A stretch of 61,537 nt of DNA from Amoebophrya sp. A120 (lineage: Eukaryota > Sar > Dinophyceae > Syndiniales > Amoebophryaceae): positions 824,390 through 885,926 of the forward strand of contig CAJINV010000015.1 of the NCBI GenBank assembly GCA_905178155.1, in the 5' to 3' direction. Each line of letters opens with the position of its first letter. Position 1 is the first letter of the stretch. Made by a program: the position numbers and the translations under genes. The notes beneath the pieces are model-generated. The model made no database searches. It was not told the DNA's origin and saw only the letters and a list, made by a program, of their open reading frames with translations. Below are positions 10,501 to 22,500 of the stretch, piece by piece.

Positions 10501-13500
10501 ACCCGTTGAAGGAAAAGTCGTTTTCTTCCTTGAATAGAGACAGAGACTCGGAAGATGACATGAAGGATTTCTGCAACAGATTTTCTTTCCCGACGGTTTT
10601 GTTAAAAAACTCGCTGATTGGCTTGTTCAGATCCGCGTCTATTATCGTGGAAAAACTCGTGTCAAAAACGCCAGCCGGAAGCGGGTTGTTCTGACCTTGC
10701 TGGAGGTCGTACTGCTGATGGCCGTTCGTACTAGCGCTAAAGGCCTGCTCGTTGCTGTTGTGCGAAGGAGCGTTATTATTGTTGCTCATCCCCGCAGCAC
10801 TACTACTGGGTGAAGCAACTAGTCTCCCGAAGTTCCGCATCATCTTGTGATGCTCGATTTTTTGCGCGATCAAGTCCGGCCCGCCGCCGACAATGTCTTG
10901 CACTACCTCCGGGGGCAGTGTGTGAAACGTCGCCGGCTGGACGTGGACGTACAGCTGCTGTTGACCGGTTCCCGAGGAAAAATCTGCTCCTCCAGGTCCG
11001 CCCTTGCATGGATTTTCGCCTTTCTTGCCCGCGGCCCCTTTGCTCGATTTGGATTTTCCCTTGCCCTTCACAGCTTGTTTCCCAGCAGCACCGTCATGTT
11101 GACTACTCGCGGCTGCAATCGCGGTAGAAGAGGCAAAGTCATTACCGCCTTTGCCCTTTGACTGCGACCCTTGCTTTGCTTGCTTTGTCCCCTGTTTGTA
11201 CCCCTTGCTGTACCCCGCGGCTTTGCTCCAAAACAGGAGCTGCTGATCTGGCGGTATGGCCATAGAAGCACCGTCGCCTCTCGCAAACATAACCTGCTGC
11301 TGCTTGTTCCCCTTCTGCTGCTGCCGCTCCACGAAAGCGAAAGCTTCTTCGATCGCGCTCGTTGTTTCATGATCCACAGATGGTGTTCCGGCGTTGTTCA
11401 TGCTGTGAGGACCAGCGGGTGGGTTTTTTGGCCTGCGCCTGCCCCGCTTTTTCGCTTTCTTGCCAATCGGGTCTTGTTGTCCTGAAATGTTCATCATTTC
11501 AGAATCACCTGGCTCTACTTGAGATGTCGTTTCGTTTCGATCGTTTTGTTCGTCTTGTTGATCTCTTGACGAACCCAGGCTGATATCATCGTCGTCTTCC
11601 TCTCCCGCTTCGCTCGTGTGGTCCAGGGAAAGGTCTTCGACGTCTTGTATGTTGTCATCTACGAGGACAGGAGCGCTCTGCTCAGCAACCCCGTTCTGTT
11701 GGTGTTGCAGTTGCTTATCCACTACGGCGCCGTTCTGCAGCTGCTCAGCCTGTAGTTTATTTCCTCGTGCCCGCTCGGCTTCGGGCACGGCCCCTGCTAC
11801 CTTTTTCTTTTCCTTCGAAGCTGTGGTGGAGGAAGACGAGGAAGAGCTGCTGGACGATGTGGTCTTGACTAGCGAATGTTGCAACATTGCTTTGTCAACT
11901 ACATCAGGGTCCACTTCCTCGTGCTCCTTGTTTACTTCCGCTCCTGCACTAGTCCTTGACAACGCTGACAAACTGCTTGCCGGTGGCCGTGCGGTGCTTG
12001 TCTTTGATGTGTTCAACATCTCGGTTTTTGATCTACTTACCGGCTGGTCTTCACGTGGTCGAACAAGCTGCAAAGAACCGACACTACTTGTCGTCTTTCC
12101 GTTCATCGACGCAGCATCCGCCGCCCCTGCAACTGCGCTGCCATTCGACCTAGCGTTATTCATTGCCGCAGAGGACGAGCTGCTAGAAGACGACGAACTT
12201 CCGCCATTTTGCCGCTGCTTTGACGCAGCTGAAGCTACCACCTGGTGCAAGGTTCCTGCTTTGTTCGCACTGCTATTCGCTTGCTCCTGCTCCACATCCG
12301 AAGTGGATGAGGTTTTGTTATCCCGGTCCCTGACAAAGTCCGGCGACGCCTGAAGCAGCTGAATCCGCGTGGAAACCCGCTTTTTTCGCTCCATGCCAGA
12401 TGTTTTTGCATCTGGACGCTGGGCGCAATCAGGGCCGTCCTCTTTGGCTTTCGCGACGGCGACTACACCGTTTGCGGTCAGAGACGCAGTGCCAGCTCGC
12501 GATTTCCTTGCGACGCCGGATTTTCGTGCGGCCGCAACTTGCGCAGAGGCGGGCTCATCTGATGTTTTGAAGTGGTTTTGCCATGCGATATTGCTTCTAC
12601 TGCATCATATTGTCATTTTTCATTGAAATGAATCGACGCCATACTTTAATCATTAATTTTGGACTTGTTCGGACGCTAACACGACATGACTCTCGCATCC
12701 TTTACCTCCTCCCACCCCCGAATTCATATTCAAATCGGACGCCGCGCCGCCCCCTGCTGCCACCACTTCTGTCACGGAATCCTTCCTCTGCCGTTTTTTC
12801 ATCGGCCGGAGGAGCTTCTTACCCGTAACCTTGTCTTCCCCGAAGCACTCGAGCCGCTCCTGGGAACAGGCGTACTGGGGATTTTCGGTGCAGAGGGAAG
12901 AGAAGTCCGCGTTTGTGGTCGGTGGTCGGGCTTCGTCTTGTTGCCGTATTTTTGCGGGGAGGCCCTGAGGTAATTGAATTTTTGGACGTTTCATTTTTTT
13001 CCTGACGTGAATCGATGCACACGATGGATGTGTGTCACTATCTGTACGCATAGCCAGCCAGAGCTATGTCTAGATGAGTGCTATGGTACCATTTGTGCCG
13101 CCCCACTATTTGAATTATTCTCCGCTTCCGCAATTTCCTTCTTTCGCATTTTGACGGCCATCTTCAGCCTCTTCATCGGCTTCATCTCCCCATGCCCCGC
13201 TGACCCGTTGCTCGCCCCTGGATCCAGGCTCTTCAGAGCCTGCTGCATGCTCCGCTGCGAGTTTTCCACTTCGGACAAGGGCGCGTTTTGGTACGAATGG
13301 TCATCCGGGCGGATAAGGGGTGCACCAGCACGGAGGTGCTTTTTCGTAGTTTTGTTTCCCGACAGAGCATATGCTACGCAAAAGTATCGCATTCGCAATT
13401 ACAGATCTGCATGACAAATTGCCTTCCTAAGCATACGCTAAAAGTAAAACAGAATTACAAATTCCATCTATCATGCCAAGCACATGTGTAATGCAATCTG

Positions 13501-13850
13501 TACTAGTACAGTACGATACTTTTGCATTGCATAGAACACCGTTGTTATTGTTGTCACTTGACGTGCTGTCATCCTCATCGTCTTCGCTAAAGTCGTATGA
13601 AAGTGCACAACTCCCCCTCCCCCTCATTTGAATGCAAAATCCCAAATCCAGCTGCTGCCTTGTAGCACTGTTTGCATGACAAATCCTGGAAGCCCAAAGA
13701 GCACTACAATCCAGTGCAAATTTGTCACGCAAAACCGACGCTCTTGCGGATGCTTGTATTGCCGTTCATACTATACAAATGAGGGGGAGGGAGAGTTGTG
13801 CATTGTCATAAGTCGGCCCAGCGCCGACCGCGAACGGGGACAGCCGTCAT
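7537..13850 (-). CDS. Large Asn/Ser/Gln-rich protein with FPALG motif
   Basis: The proposed start is 13850 (MTAVPVRGRRWAD). Removing the family E element gives RRWAD-FSEDDEDDSTSSDN in frame. Two less certain introns lie at about 12990-13085 and 12565-12680. The main exons are about 12590-10448 and 10275-8550, joined as LLDLQM-PTANHTTT. The 592-bp element joins NKT-ISSTTSSTSEQ to the last exon (7952-7537). The protein is about 1,600 residues and mostly low-complexity, with poly-Ser, Asn, Gln and an acidic tract. It has a basic KKAKKRGRRRPKNPP segment. An ordered stretch is encoded at about 9070-9340 and contains QVFIPHEVRQEMKKALLTAR and KIWIPPDFD. An ENEFPALGAG motif lies near 8,940-8,975. FPALG-type motifs are seen in some RNA-metabolism scaffolds, so an RNP role is possible but unproven. 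The C-terminus after REGAEVKK could instead be spliced away, as GAG is followed by GTAAAA. Confidence 0.65.
7958..8549. mobile_element. Introner element, family B, unusually long
   Basis: 592 bp between perfect TSDs TGGTT (7953-7957 and 8550-8554). The left end is TATCAAATGCAAATATGTCTGG-like and the right end carries CCAGACCCAGACATACTTGC, matching family B TIRs. The other full-length B copies are 255-281 bp, so roughly 300 bp is extra. An inner imperfect inverted repeat at about 8264-8336 (GTAGTGTCA against TGACACTAC) may mark a nested insertion. Removal restores the frame (NKT-ISSTT). Confidence 0.8.
10281..10447. mobile_element. Introner element, family A
   Basis: 167 bp between perfect TSDs CATCT. 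It starts TATGCAATGCAAAAGC and ends TTTTTGCAAATCATA. Removal joins LLDLQM to PTANHTTTM in frame on the minus strand. Both internal words GCATTACAAAT and CATGCTGA are present. Confidence 0.92.
13371..13533. mobile_element. Introner element, family A
   Basis: About 163 bp with the family A TIR GCAAAAGTATCG and its complement at both ends. The exact TSD is unclear. A GT-AG pair is available (AACAACG then GTGTTC, and GCGTAG then CATATG on the minus strand), and using it keeps the frame (NN-AYALSGNK). This copy may therefore be spliced canonically. Confidence 0.75.
13596..13810. mobile_element. Introner element, family E
   Basis: 215 bp between perfect TSDs AGTCG (13591-13595 and 13811-13815). 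The TIRs are GCACAACTCCCCCTCCCCCT and its complement, starting TATGA and ending TCATA. Removal joins RRWAD to FSEDDEDD in frame. It is the only copy of this family in the window, although its C-rich arm recalls family D. Confidence 0.88.
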
Positions 13851-14951
13851 TTTGAAAAATTCGGGTTTTGCTCACAGGACAAATTTTGTCTCGGATTAGA
13901 AACGAGGGTATTTGTATTTACACACACAGAGGAAAGCAAAAGTAGACGAAGTGTATTTCTAATCGGGTAGCAGATTTTTTCTTCTTCTAGAAATCTTCCA
14001 ACAGGATGTCGCTTTTCATTCGTGGGGCGGTACGTGCGTAATATTTGCGCCGTTTCTTTCTTGTTTATCGGGGCAGCAAGTCTCGACGTCGTGTCACACT
14101 AAAAAGTCAAACACACATCGCCTTTTTGGGAAAATAAATGAACTTGCGCGAAATCTATCAGAAATTCGAATGAGGTTGATGTACTAAAAACGCTGAACAC
14201 ACTGACTTGCTGCATCAACGGCCTAGCTACTAACTGGCAAAAAAAGTCAACATACCATCACAAGAATCTAAACAACATCAGCAGACAGACACAGACTAGA
14301 GAGTAAAAACAAATTAGTGGTTTTCTATCTTGCACCAAGTTGTGAAACATAGATCGACCTATACGAATGAAAATGAATCCATGAGTGACATCAATGACAT
14401 TGTAAATCGAAAAGGTGGATGAAAAGCAGCTTTGGCGCCGTAATTTGATCGAGTATGTGAGTATCGCTAGTGCAGTTAGCAGCACGAAAGAAACACGAAC
14501 GACGAAGAGTCCGTCTCAAAACTCTAGCTCCTCTCGCCCCCCTCTTGCCAGAGTTTCTCTCCAAGATAGAATAACGCGAACTCGCTCAATTTGTTCATCT
14601 TCATTGTTTTTCTATTTTTTCATTTTGTGCACCACTCAGAGCACAATTTCAATTCATGGCGCTCCAGCACTTCTCCACAAATAGACGAGAGATAGAATAT
14701 TGCTGCAGGCAGCGCTGAACACGACCAGCCGATGCTCATCAGTATTAAGGGGTCAGCAAGAGTTCGCGTTCTCATTGATCAACATCACGTCTATAGAGCC
14801 GCATGATGGTGGACAGGCTTTGTCCAACTATTACAGAAGCAAGCTAAGCATGTTGTACTACACAAAGACAACATCGACTCTGACACACGAAGGAACATGT
14901 TCTGTCTCTGTCTTGTTTTTTCAACAGAGCTCTTAGACGTCGTACCCCTCT
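13851..14951. other. Intergenic, no gene seen
   Basis: Spacer between two minus-strand genes. Short open frames on both strands have no domain and no introner-bounded exon structure. It should hold the 5' region of the 7537-13850 gene and the 3' end of the 14952-17042 gene, but no promoter or terminator motif is recognisable. Confidence 0.5.
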
Positions 14952-17042
14952 TCACCGGTAATCGCGATCTCGCTTTCTCGCCTTTCGCACAGCGGATCGA
15001 GATGACACGGCTAAACCAGGACGAGCAGTTGGGCCGGGGCGGGTAGAAAGATCGTCCTCGCGTTGGCGTGCCGCTGACGAAGTAGAGAATCCTGCTGCCC
15101 TGCTGGTGCTATGATCCAGCTGCTGGCTGTGGCTCGACAAAGCAAAATTAGGAAGGCCCGTATCAAGCGCAGCCGATGATGCCCCAGGCCGAGAATCAAC
15201 ATCTCCTCGCATGTCGAACCGCCGCGGCCTGCTCCGCCTACGGGACCTTCTCGAAGTCGAAGATGAAGAAGTAGCCCCCGCCCTGGACGTCGGCTCTTCT
15301 TCTTGCGAAATAAATGTCCTCGAATCTACTGGCGCCATCCTTGGCGACACCGGCGGTGACGCTGACTGTGGCGATGGCGATCCAGAGGCAGAGGGTGACG
15401 AAGAGGAACCACCGTCGTCGCCCGCAAGGATCTGTAAGGATGAGGGGGTAGACAGTTTTCTCCCTCTCGAGGAAGAGGAGGTGCTGCGCCGAGATAGGGT
15501 CGTCGTGCCGAGACTGGAATCATCCGTCGCAGCGGTCCCAGTTCTCACAACATGCCGCGGACGAAGATCGATGGGCTCGCCACCATTGTGGAACACGAAC
15601 ATGTTGCCGGAGCTCGAGCTGCTGGTGCCCGTTGATGTACTAGCTGGCGTGGTTTGATGCCTTTGCTGGTGTGGCGCACCAGATGAAGTGCTGATATGTT
15701 GACTCGTCATTGGCAAGAAGAGACTAGAACTGCTGCGTCCGGTGGCGGAGTTACCACTTCCAACACTTTGGCTGATGTGTCTATTCTGCGGCATCTTCGA
15801 AGAGCTCGCTGCCGAAGCAGAGGAAGACGAAGATGACGCTCCGGAGCCTGATCCTGACCAAGGAGCAATAGGAGCGCCACTACTCCCACTGTCATTGAAA
15901 GCGTCGAGCCTCGGTGAAGACACAGCACCATGATCCACCCGGCCTTGGTTCTGGCCAAACTTGAAGGAAAATGGCGTGAATGATGTCGAGGAACTGAAAG
16001 TTGCAGGGCTAGCTGCTTCAGTGGCAGATGAGAAAGTAGAAACACCAGAACGTACTTGTGCCTCACGGTCTCGCACATCATCAACCCTTCGCGCTTCCCT
16101 CCCGTTTTGCTTTCCAGAGAAAGCGGAAACGTCAGAATCGCGTCTATCCCCTGTGGCGGAGGATGAACAGGAATCCGAATCTTCCGAGCCACTACTGATA
16201 GCCTCCTCGTCGTTATGATTTTCGAAAAATTCCAAGGCCCGCGCCGCTGCTTTCGCGTTTTTCGGAATCTGAAACCACGGATTTTGAAGGTTCTGTCTTC
16301 CGACTGGTACATCAACATCTTCAAAGGTGCCCGCCGAAATTGTGCTTGTTCCAATGGGCTGCTTGCTCCTTTCTTGTGCGGGTCGTTTTCCGTTCCGAGG
16401 AGCTCCTTCTGTCGTGCGATGACTTTCTTGTAGTTGCCCAGCTTCAGCAAAATGCTCCTCCAGGAAGGGAACGTCCTTGATTTTCTTGAAAAATCTCGCA
16501 AAGCTCTTGTTGGAGTCCACGTGATCAACTTCACCCCCATTACCCGACGCAGCTCCTGAATGGGACCGAAGAAAAATTTTTCGCATCTTCTTCTTCAGCA
16601 AACCGTACAAGAACGGTAGATTCAAAGCCTCCCGATTTTCGAAGTCCTCGTAGCGAACGCGCATTTTTTCCCGGTCTAGTTGCAGTCTTCGGAGATGTTT
16701 CTTCTTCATGTCAACTTGTCTTGCATTCATCATCTCCCCAGCACCAGCTTCGGCGCCTTCGTTTATTTTTGGCGGAGATGAGGAGGAAGAGGACGAAGAT
16801 GACGAAGCTGCTCCTGCACCTGCTCGTCCACCTGGAATCGTCGCTGCATTAGGCATTTTGGAAATCGAAAGGAGCTTTTCATGAATCAGCACCATCCACT
16901 CCGCCTCGGTTTGGTCGACTAGTTCGAAGTATTTTTCGAACAAGGTTTGTACCGCGTTCCGGATTTTTTCCTCTTGGTTGACGAGGGTTTCGATCTGTTG
17001 GAGTTCACCGGAGAGAACGGAGAGACGCTGTTCCATGGTCAT
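14952..17042 (-). CDS. Coiled-coil, Ser-rich protein, intronless
   Basis: A single 696-codon frame starts MTMEQRLSVLSGELQQIETL. Residues about 1-65 form a heptad-like helix ending in EWMVLIHEKLLSISK. A second charged helical stretch (MKKKHLRRLQLDREKMRVRY) follows at about 110-135. The rest is Ser/Gly/Arg-rich and probably disordered, and it ends in a basic tail (AVRKARKRDRDYR). No catalytic motif or known domain is visible. It contains no introner, unlike its neighbours on both sides. Confidence 0.75.
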   Translation of the reverse strand: MTMEQRLSVLSGELQQIETLVNQEEKIRNAVQTLFEKYFELVDQTEAEWMVLIHEKLLSISKMPNAATIPGGRAGAGAASSSSSSSSSSPPKINEGAEAGAGEMMNARQVDMKKKHLRRLQLDREKMRVRYEDFENREALNLPFLYGLLKKKMRKIFLRSHSGAASGNGGEVDHVDSNKSFARFFKKIKDVPFLEEHFAEAGQLQESHRTTEGAPRNGKRPAQERSKQPIGTSTISAGTFEDVDVPVGRQNLQNPWFQIPKNAKAAARALEFFENHNDEEAISSGSEDSDSCSSSATGDRRDSDVSAFSGKQNGREARRVDDVRDREAQVRSGVSTFSSATEAASPATFSSSTSFTPFSFKFGQNQGRVDHGAVSSPRLDAFNDSGSSGAPIAPWSGSGSGASSSSSSASAASSSKMPQNRHISQSVGSGNSATGRSSSSLFLPMTSQHISTSSGAPHQQRHQTTPASTSTGTSSSSSGNMFVFHNGGEPIDLRPRHVVRTGTAATDDSSLGTTTLSRRSTSSSSRGRKLSTPSSLQILAGDDGGSSSSPSASGSPSPQSASPPVSPRMAPVDSRTFISQEEEPTSRAGATSSSSTSRRSRRRSRPRRFDMRGDVDSRPGASSAALDTGLPNFALSSHSQQLDHSTSRAAGFSTSSAARQREDDLSTRPGPTARPGLAVSSRSAVRKARKRDRDYR

Positions 17043-17154
17043 GTATTAGATCATAATCTCGCTGTCCCCCGGTCGGTTCATCAATATTATACGATTTGCG
17101 CTTGCAATTCTTCCTCGATGCGCATCCACATGCACAACACCTTGCACGAGAGAT

Positions 17155-17214
17155 GCATGTCGCCCTAAGCGGAATCGTCTGCTTGCATGTCGCCCTAAGC
17201 GGAATCGTCTGCTT
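17155..17214. repeat. Perfect 30-bp tandem duplication
   Basis: Two adjacent identical 30-bp units (17155-17184 and 17185-17214) begin GCATGTCGCCCTAAGC. They lie in the spacer upstream of the 14952-17042 gene. This is probably a recent slippage duplication. Confidence 0.85.
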
Positions 17215-17479
17215 TAGTCGTCTACATCAAAGGCAAATGAAGAAGACCAAATCCAAGACCACTGATACATACGAATTAAATTCAAATGAAATAGATAACA
17301 GAAAAGAAATAGATTTCGATTAGAAGTACTTATGACCCCTGTCGTGCCGTCTAAAAAGAATTCGTATAGCAATTTTTTTTATGCATGGAAGATTTGGACT
17401 CTCTCAATCAGAAACAAAAGCACGCACTGCTGCAGAACGATACATAGATGCTGACTCCACATGGAACTCCAAAGAGATC

Positions 17480-18670
17480 GATCTCCACTACTTAGGTGGG
17501 GGGCTACGCGACCGCAAAAGAGGCCACCAAATGCCCTGGCGCCACTCACCGTGGGCGGCCTCACCTGGATTCTTCTAATTGAACAGAGGGCAGGGGGCTG
17601 GCTCTCAGTTTCAGTTTCACCGAAATGAACCGGCGGCGGGCGCGCGCGCGCGGGCGAAATCAAAAGGCCAAGCAAACTGACGCCATTAAGTGACTTCCGG
17701 GCACCCACGCACCCACGCAGGGCGCTCGGGCGGCGCCGAGGGCCGTTTGCAATACGCCAGACGCGCCACCCCATACACACCCGCGCGCTGGCACAGACAG
17801 GGGGCTGCAACGAATCTCCCTCCGAAACCTCCGCCGGCCTTGCAAGGCGCGGGGGAGGGCGGAGCCTGCGCGCCCACACACTCCACCGACTCACACAGAA
17901 AAAGGCCGGCCGCCGTGCATCGCGCCGGCCGCTGCGTGCCTGCCCTGCAAAGAAAACCAAAAGAAACAGAGGCCCCCCGGCCCGGCACAACCGGGGGGCG
18001 CTCCGCCCGATCGAAACAAGGCCGCGGCCGCCCGGGCATGGCACGCGGCCGCTTGGCGCTTGCTTCCCTGGCAGCTCCGCCCGGCGGACGGAAACAGGGG
18101 CCCGAGACCAGGACGGGCCCCGTCTACTATGAACGCAAGGCACCGCGGCGGCTGATTAGTCTCGCTCTCGCGGTTCCAACTCCGGCATGCTTCCTGCGCG
18201 CGCCTGGCCATTGTGCGCAGGGCAGGCAGTCCCTGCGCTTGCCTCCCTCCTGCAAGGCTGCGGGCTGCCTGCGAAACTGCGCCGGCCGGGCGGGCCCGTC
18301 GCGTCGCGGGCCGGCGGGCGGACCGACGGCCGCAGCGCTTCGATCGGCACACGCCCAAAGCGAGCCAGCCCGCCGGCCAATCAAATGCCCCGGCGCCCCG
18401 CCAGGAGGGTCATGAGCTGCTCCGGTGAACGTCCTTGGCCGGGGCGTCCCCGCGTGCGCTCGTTGAAGGCGCAGACAAGCCCGCCACCCGCAAAGGGGTG
18501 CGCCAGGTTCCCGCCCAACCTTCCCCGGGGGCGGGGCTGCTCGTGCTCCAAACAGGGGCACAACGGCGCGCGGCTCGCTTCGCCCGCACTTTCTAGGGCC
18601 CGGCCCGCCGCGCGGGGCGCCTGGCCGACCGCACCGGCTACCCAGCTAGCCACTGGCCCCGTCTGACGCA
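17480..18670. repeat. GC-rich island, possible degenerate mobile element
   Basis: About 1.2 kb of strongly GC-rich sequence with abrupt edges against A/T-rich flanks, close in size and composition to the TIR-bounded element at 52835-54100. All six frames contain long open stretches of Ala/Arg/Gly/Pro-rich peptide, as expected from GC bias, with no recognisable domain. I found no convincing TIR or TSD at its edges, so its identity is open. Confidence 0.5.
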
Positions 18671-19553
18671 ATTACTTAAGCTCTGCTTTTGCGTGGCCGT
18701 TTGAATTCGAATCGGTCACCTCTGACGAACACGCATGCTCATAACTTGAGAGAAAAGGAAAACCTCGAAGCGTCCTGTCTTGCCTAACAGAAGCCGTTCT
18801 GGTGTTCCTCTTGTGCGTCTCATGAAACGGAAAAAACCAGCAAGCTGCGCGGTTCTATGCCGCGCGCTGGTTCATCATTCATCTTCATGACGCGTTGAAA
18901 ACTAATATATCCTCTATGCTTGTGCTTGATTAAGTAGTAGATCAACAAGACGCAACGCGTCTCTGTCTTTGTTTCATTTATTTTCGTATCTTCATCCATC
19001 CAGCAAATATTTCGGAGTATTCACGAGTTCATCATCTTCTGAAGGAGCAGCAGCATTCTCGTATCTACTAACACAAGCTCTGCGGCATGTTGACGTCGAG
19101 GCCGCGGCAATAATTCAAGATATTGATATTCGTATTACGTTTAGTGGGAGCGCATTTACATGTAGCAGCCGACGTCTGCGTGTTGTGCAAAAAAAAAGCA
19201 AAATTTGACGTTGTTCGTCCTTGAAATATTATCGCACTTTCATAGCGCCACCTGCGCGATGAGTCGACGGACGCGCCGTGTGTAGTAAATGTAGTGATAT
19301 GTCTATGCCTTTCATGAAGTAAGTGTAACTGCATGAAGAACGCAGATAATTTTTGAGCTCTGCACTATCTGCTGCATGCGCTCGGAAGATAAAGTCAAAA
19401 TAGATTTTTCAGATGGTTCTTAGAACAGACCACTACACCAGAATGCTACTGTCGCGATGTTCAGAACCAGACGACCAATAATTTCTTCCTCATCTACCCC
19501 CGCTCACAACATTCGTCCTACTTTTTCGTTTTCCACATCACCCGAACACCACC
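18671..19553. other. Intergenic, no gene seen
   Basis: A/T-rich spacer between the GC island and the 3' end of the giant gene. No introner TIR, RNA gene or long domain-bearing frame is visible. Confidence 0.5.
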
Positions 19554-22500
19554 TCACAGCCCCTCCTCGTCCTCCTCCACCATTGCGTCGGGGATGATTC
19601 CGAACCTGCAGTTGACCAAAACAAAGGGAAAAACCAGCTTATCCCGACTGGAGTCGTACACGCCCCGCACCCGGTCGGCGTCCGTCATCAAAAAACCCGT
19701 TTCTGCCTCTGATAACGGCATCCAGTGGTGGCCTCGCTGCAGCTTGTTGCGCATGCGCTGTCGCTTCAGCATGCGGGCGTTGGTGTCAGTGGTAGCGGTA
19801 GGTGGTGGAGGGGGGATGGCAGTTGTAGCATTCATCCCAGCCGTTTGCGGAGTGGGGGACGAGGAAGCCGAAGCTGCGTGCTGTTGTGCAAATGATCCTC
19901 CTGCAGCTCCGCCTGCTGAAAGATAGTTGTTCTGATGCAGCTCTACCACCTTACTGCTCGATGACATCAAGTACACTGGGTAGGGTTCTGCTTCGAACGC
20001 CGTGACTTGGCTGTCGTGGTTGGAAAATTTCAGGTCCTTCGGGATGTTATGCATTGCAAAAGTATCGTACTAGTATAAATTGCAATACAAATTGACTCAG
20101 CATTACAAATTGAATTTGTAATGCGGATTTGCCTTTAGAAAAAGATTTGTAACGCATGAAAGCAATTAGTACGAGTACGATGCTTTTGCACAGGATAGAT
20201 GTTCACCAGTTTCGCGATCGAGTCGCGAATCTTGACTGCGTTTGAGGAGACAAGGCCTGCTCCGGTAGAGGAAGAGGGGTGATTGACGTTCTTGTTCCCC
20301 AGGTTGATGTAGTTCGATGTTTCTTCAGCAGAAGAAAAATCCTCAGCATCCTCGACCCCAGAGGAGTTGTCTTCGCGCACTGTGACAAACCGAGAGGATG
20401 TTGCGGTGGTCTTGTTCGTTCTTGTTCCGGCGCAAGATGGTCTCGAGGACGAGACCTCAGCTGCGGCATTTATTTTCCCTGTGGTTTTCTTTCGGGGTGA
20501 AGTGTGTGGAGGAGCGGAGCGGTCGTCGTACTGAGATCCTGTTACATCAAGTGCACTTCCTCCATGAGCTCGACCAGTTGCTGTGCCACCTGTTGAACTA
20601 GTCCCTAGCAGGAGTGAGCTGCACTTCTTCAGCTTATCCCTGGGCACATTCTTCCCCCCTGTCCACAGCAGGTTGCTGATGAACACCAAGCACTCCGGCA
20701 GGTCGTTCGCACAGGACACCGCCCTGACCGCCGTCGTCGGCACGTTCTCCTTCATAATTGCGTGTCGCCACAAGCCCCTGATCGTTCCCACGTGGTTCAA
20801 GCTGTGTAAACCACCAATCGCAAACACGAACGCGCGACTCGCGAAAACGGTCTGCATGAGAGAGAGCAACAATTTGGACAAATTATTCGTGATATGCAAT
20901 TGCACATTTTTCAGCAGCAACTCCAACTCCGCGGCGCATTCGCTGATCCGCTGCTCCAGAATCGTCGCCTGTGGGGTGCCATTCGCCGCGGAGTATAAGC
21001 TGTGTCTGCAAACGAGGGTCTTCAGTAATTCCTGCTGTTCCGGCGTACCGGAGTTCATTTCCGCCTCCGCCTTCCAAAAATTCGCGTTTCCCTGGGAGTA
21101 TCCCAATATGAAATGCAAAAGCATCGTACTAGTATAAATCGCATGAAAAATTCCCGCAGCATGACGAATAAAATTTGTAATGCGGATTTCCCTTAAGAAA
21201 AAGATTTGTAATGCATGACTGCGATTACTACGAGTACGATACTTTTGCAATGCATACCCAACCAGGCCCAGCAGTGCTTCCGGTTTCGGAGCGGTTTCAG
21301 CTGCGTCTGACGCTCGATCTCGCTGCCGCTTTCTAGTAGTGTTGTGTGGTCTTCGTGTAATTGATGTTCTTCATCAGGCGTGCTCCTGTAGTTCTCGTTC
21401 AGCGACAGTGCAGCGGATGATGTGTCTGTGTCAGTGGCATTAACATTATTCCCGTCTCCCGCTCGTTCTTCTTGCCGCAAGTGCGCCACAATCGCTTTCT
21501 GAATCTGCGACGAGTTGTACTCTAAGTGCCGCGCGGTTCCGGTGTCCGCCCGGACAATTTTACAGCCGAATTCTTGCATCAACCGCGCGAAGGTGCTCTC
21601 CATCTCCTTTCCCTCTGCCCCCTCGGTAATGACACCCATGGCAGTGATCAGGGAAAAGTGCTGCAGATCGCAGTTTTTGTTCGTGTTCTTCTTCTTCGCT
21701 GTTTCGTTTCCAATTTCAAACCCGTACAACAGAAAGCTCAGTGGGTCGGCCTGCATGGCTATTCTGTCCTCCTCGTAGAAATAGGTGACATGGATGATAT
21801 CGAAGAGCAGACACAGGAGACCACTGGTGCCGATTTTATTGGAAGAGGATGGTGCTTGTGACAGCAAAGCTTCCAGATTTGACGAACTGTTTTTCGTGGT
21901 CGTCCTCGTTGATGCGTTATGCTGCTCCATCGCCGCTTTTGCGTTGTCAACGTACTCGAAGAACTGCTTATACCACTTTGCTGCAAAAGAGCCACCTCCT
22001 TCCGACTGTACTGCTGGTCCCTTCGGATCCTTATCCTCTCTGGAAGCTCCCGCTGGCAGTGCTGAAGCCGATGCCGGTGTCGTGGGTGGTCCTGTTAATG
22101 CTCGTCCGCGAGGTTCTTCACTCTTCCGAGAATTATCCGCCTCAAGAACGTCACCCCTATTCAACGTCACTTGCGTCACGAGCCATATGGAAGTGTCAGA
22201 ATCGAAATCGACAAAACAAAATCGATGCCAGTTAGAGCCTCAGTTTCCAAGTGCCGCATGAGAAATTTCGGGAGCACCCAAATCCAGTCTCTCATGCTGT
22301 TTGGGCAAAGAAGACTGCTCCTGTCATGCTACTCGGGCAGCACATTGCTTAGCCCTAAACAGGCTTGCAATCGGCCCCATTTGCCTGTTCCCCAATACAG
22401 GCCTTGCGTGCCCTACATTTTATGCATTACAAATTTTTCGACTTTGTCGTTTTCGATTCTGACACTCCCATAAGCCACTGCCTAACCGTTTCCACGTTTT

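Noticed and set aside
11616-12353. Plus-strand frame of 245 codons rich in Ser and Cys
   Set aside because: It is the antisense shadow of the Ser/Ala-rich minus-strand exon, whose frame continues through introners.
17690-18666. Long open frames on both strands in the GC-rich island (up to 254 codons)
   Set aside because: All six frames are open at once with Ala/Arg/Gly/Pro-rich products and no domain, as expected when stop codons are rare in GC-rich DNA.
17480-18670. GC-rich island as an rRNA or organelle fragment
   Set aside because: No conserved rRNA core sequence recognised and both strands carry long open frames.
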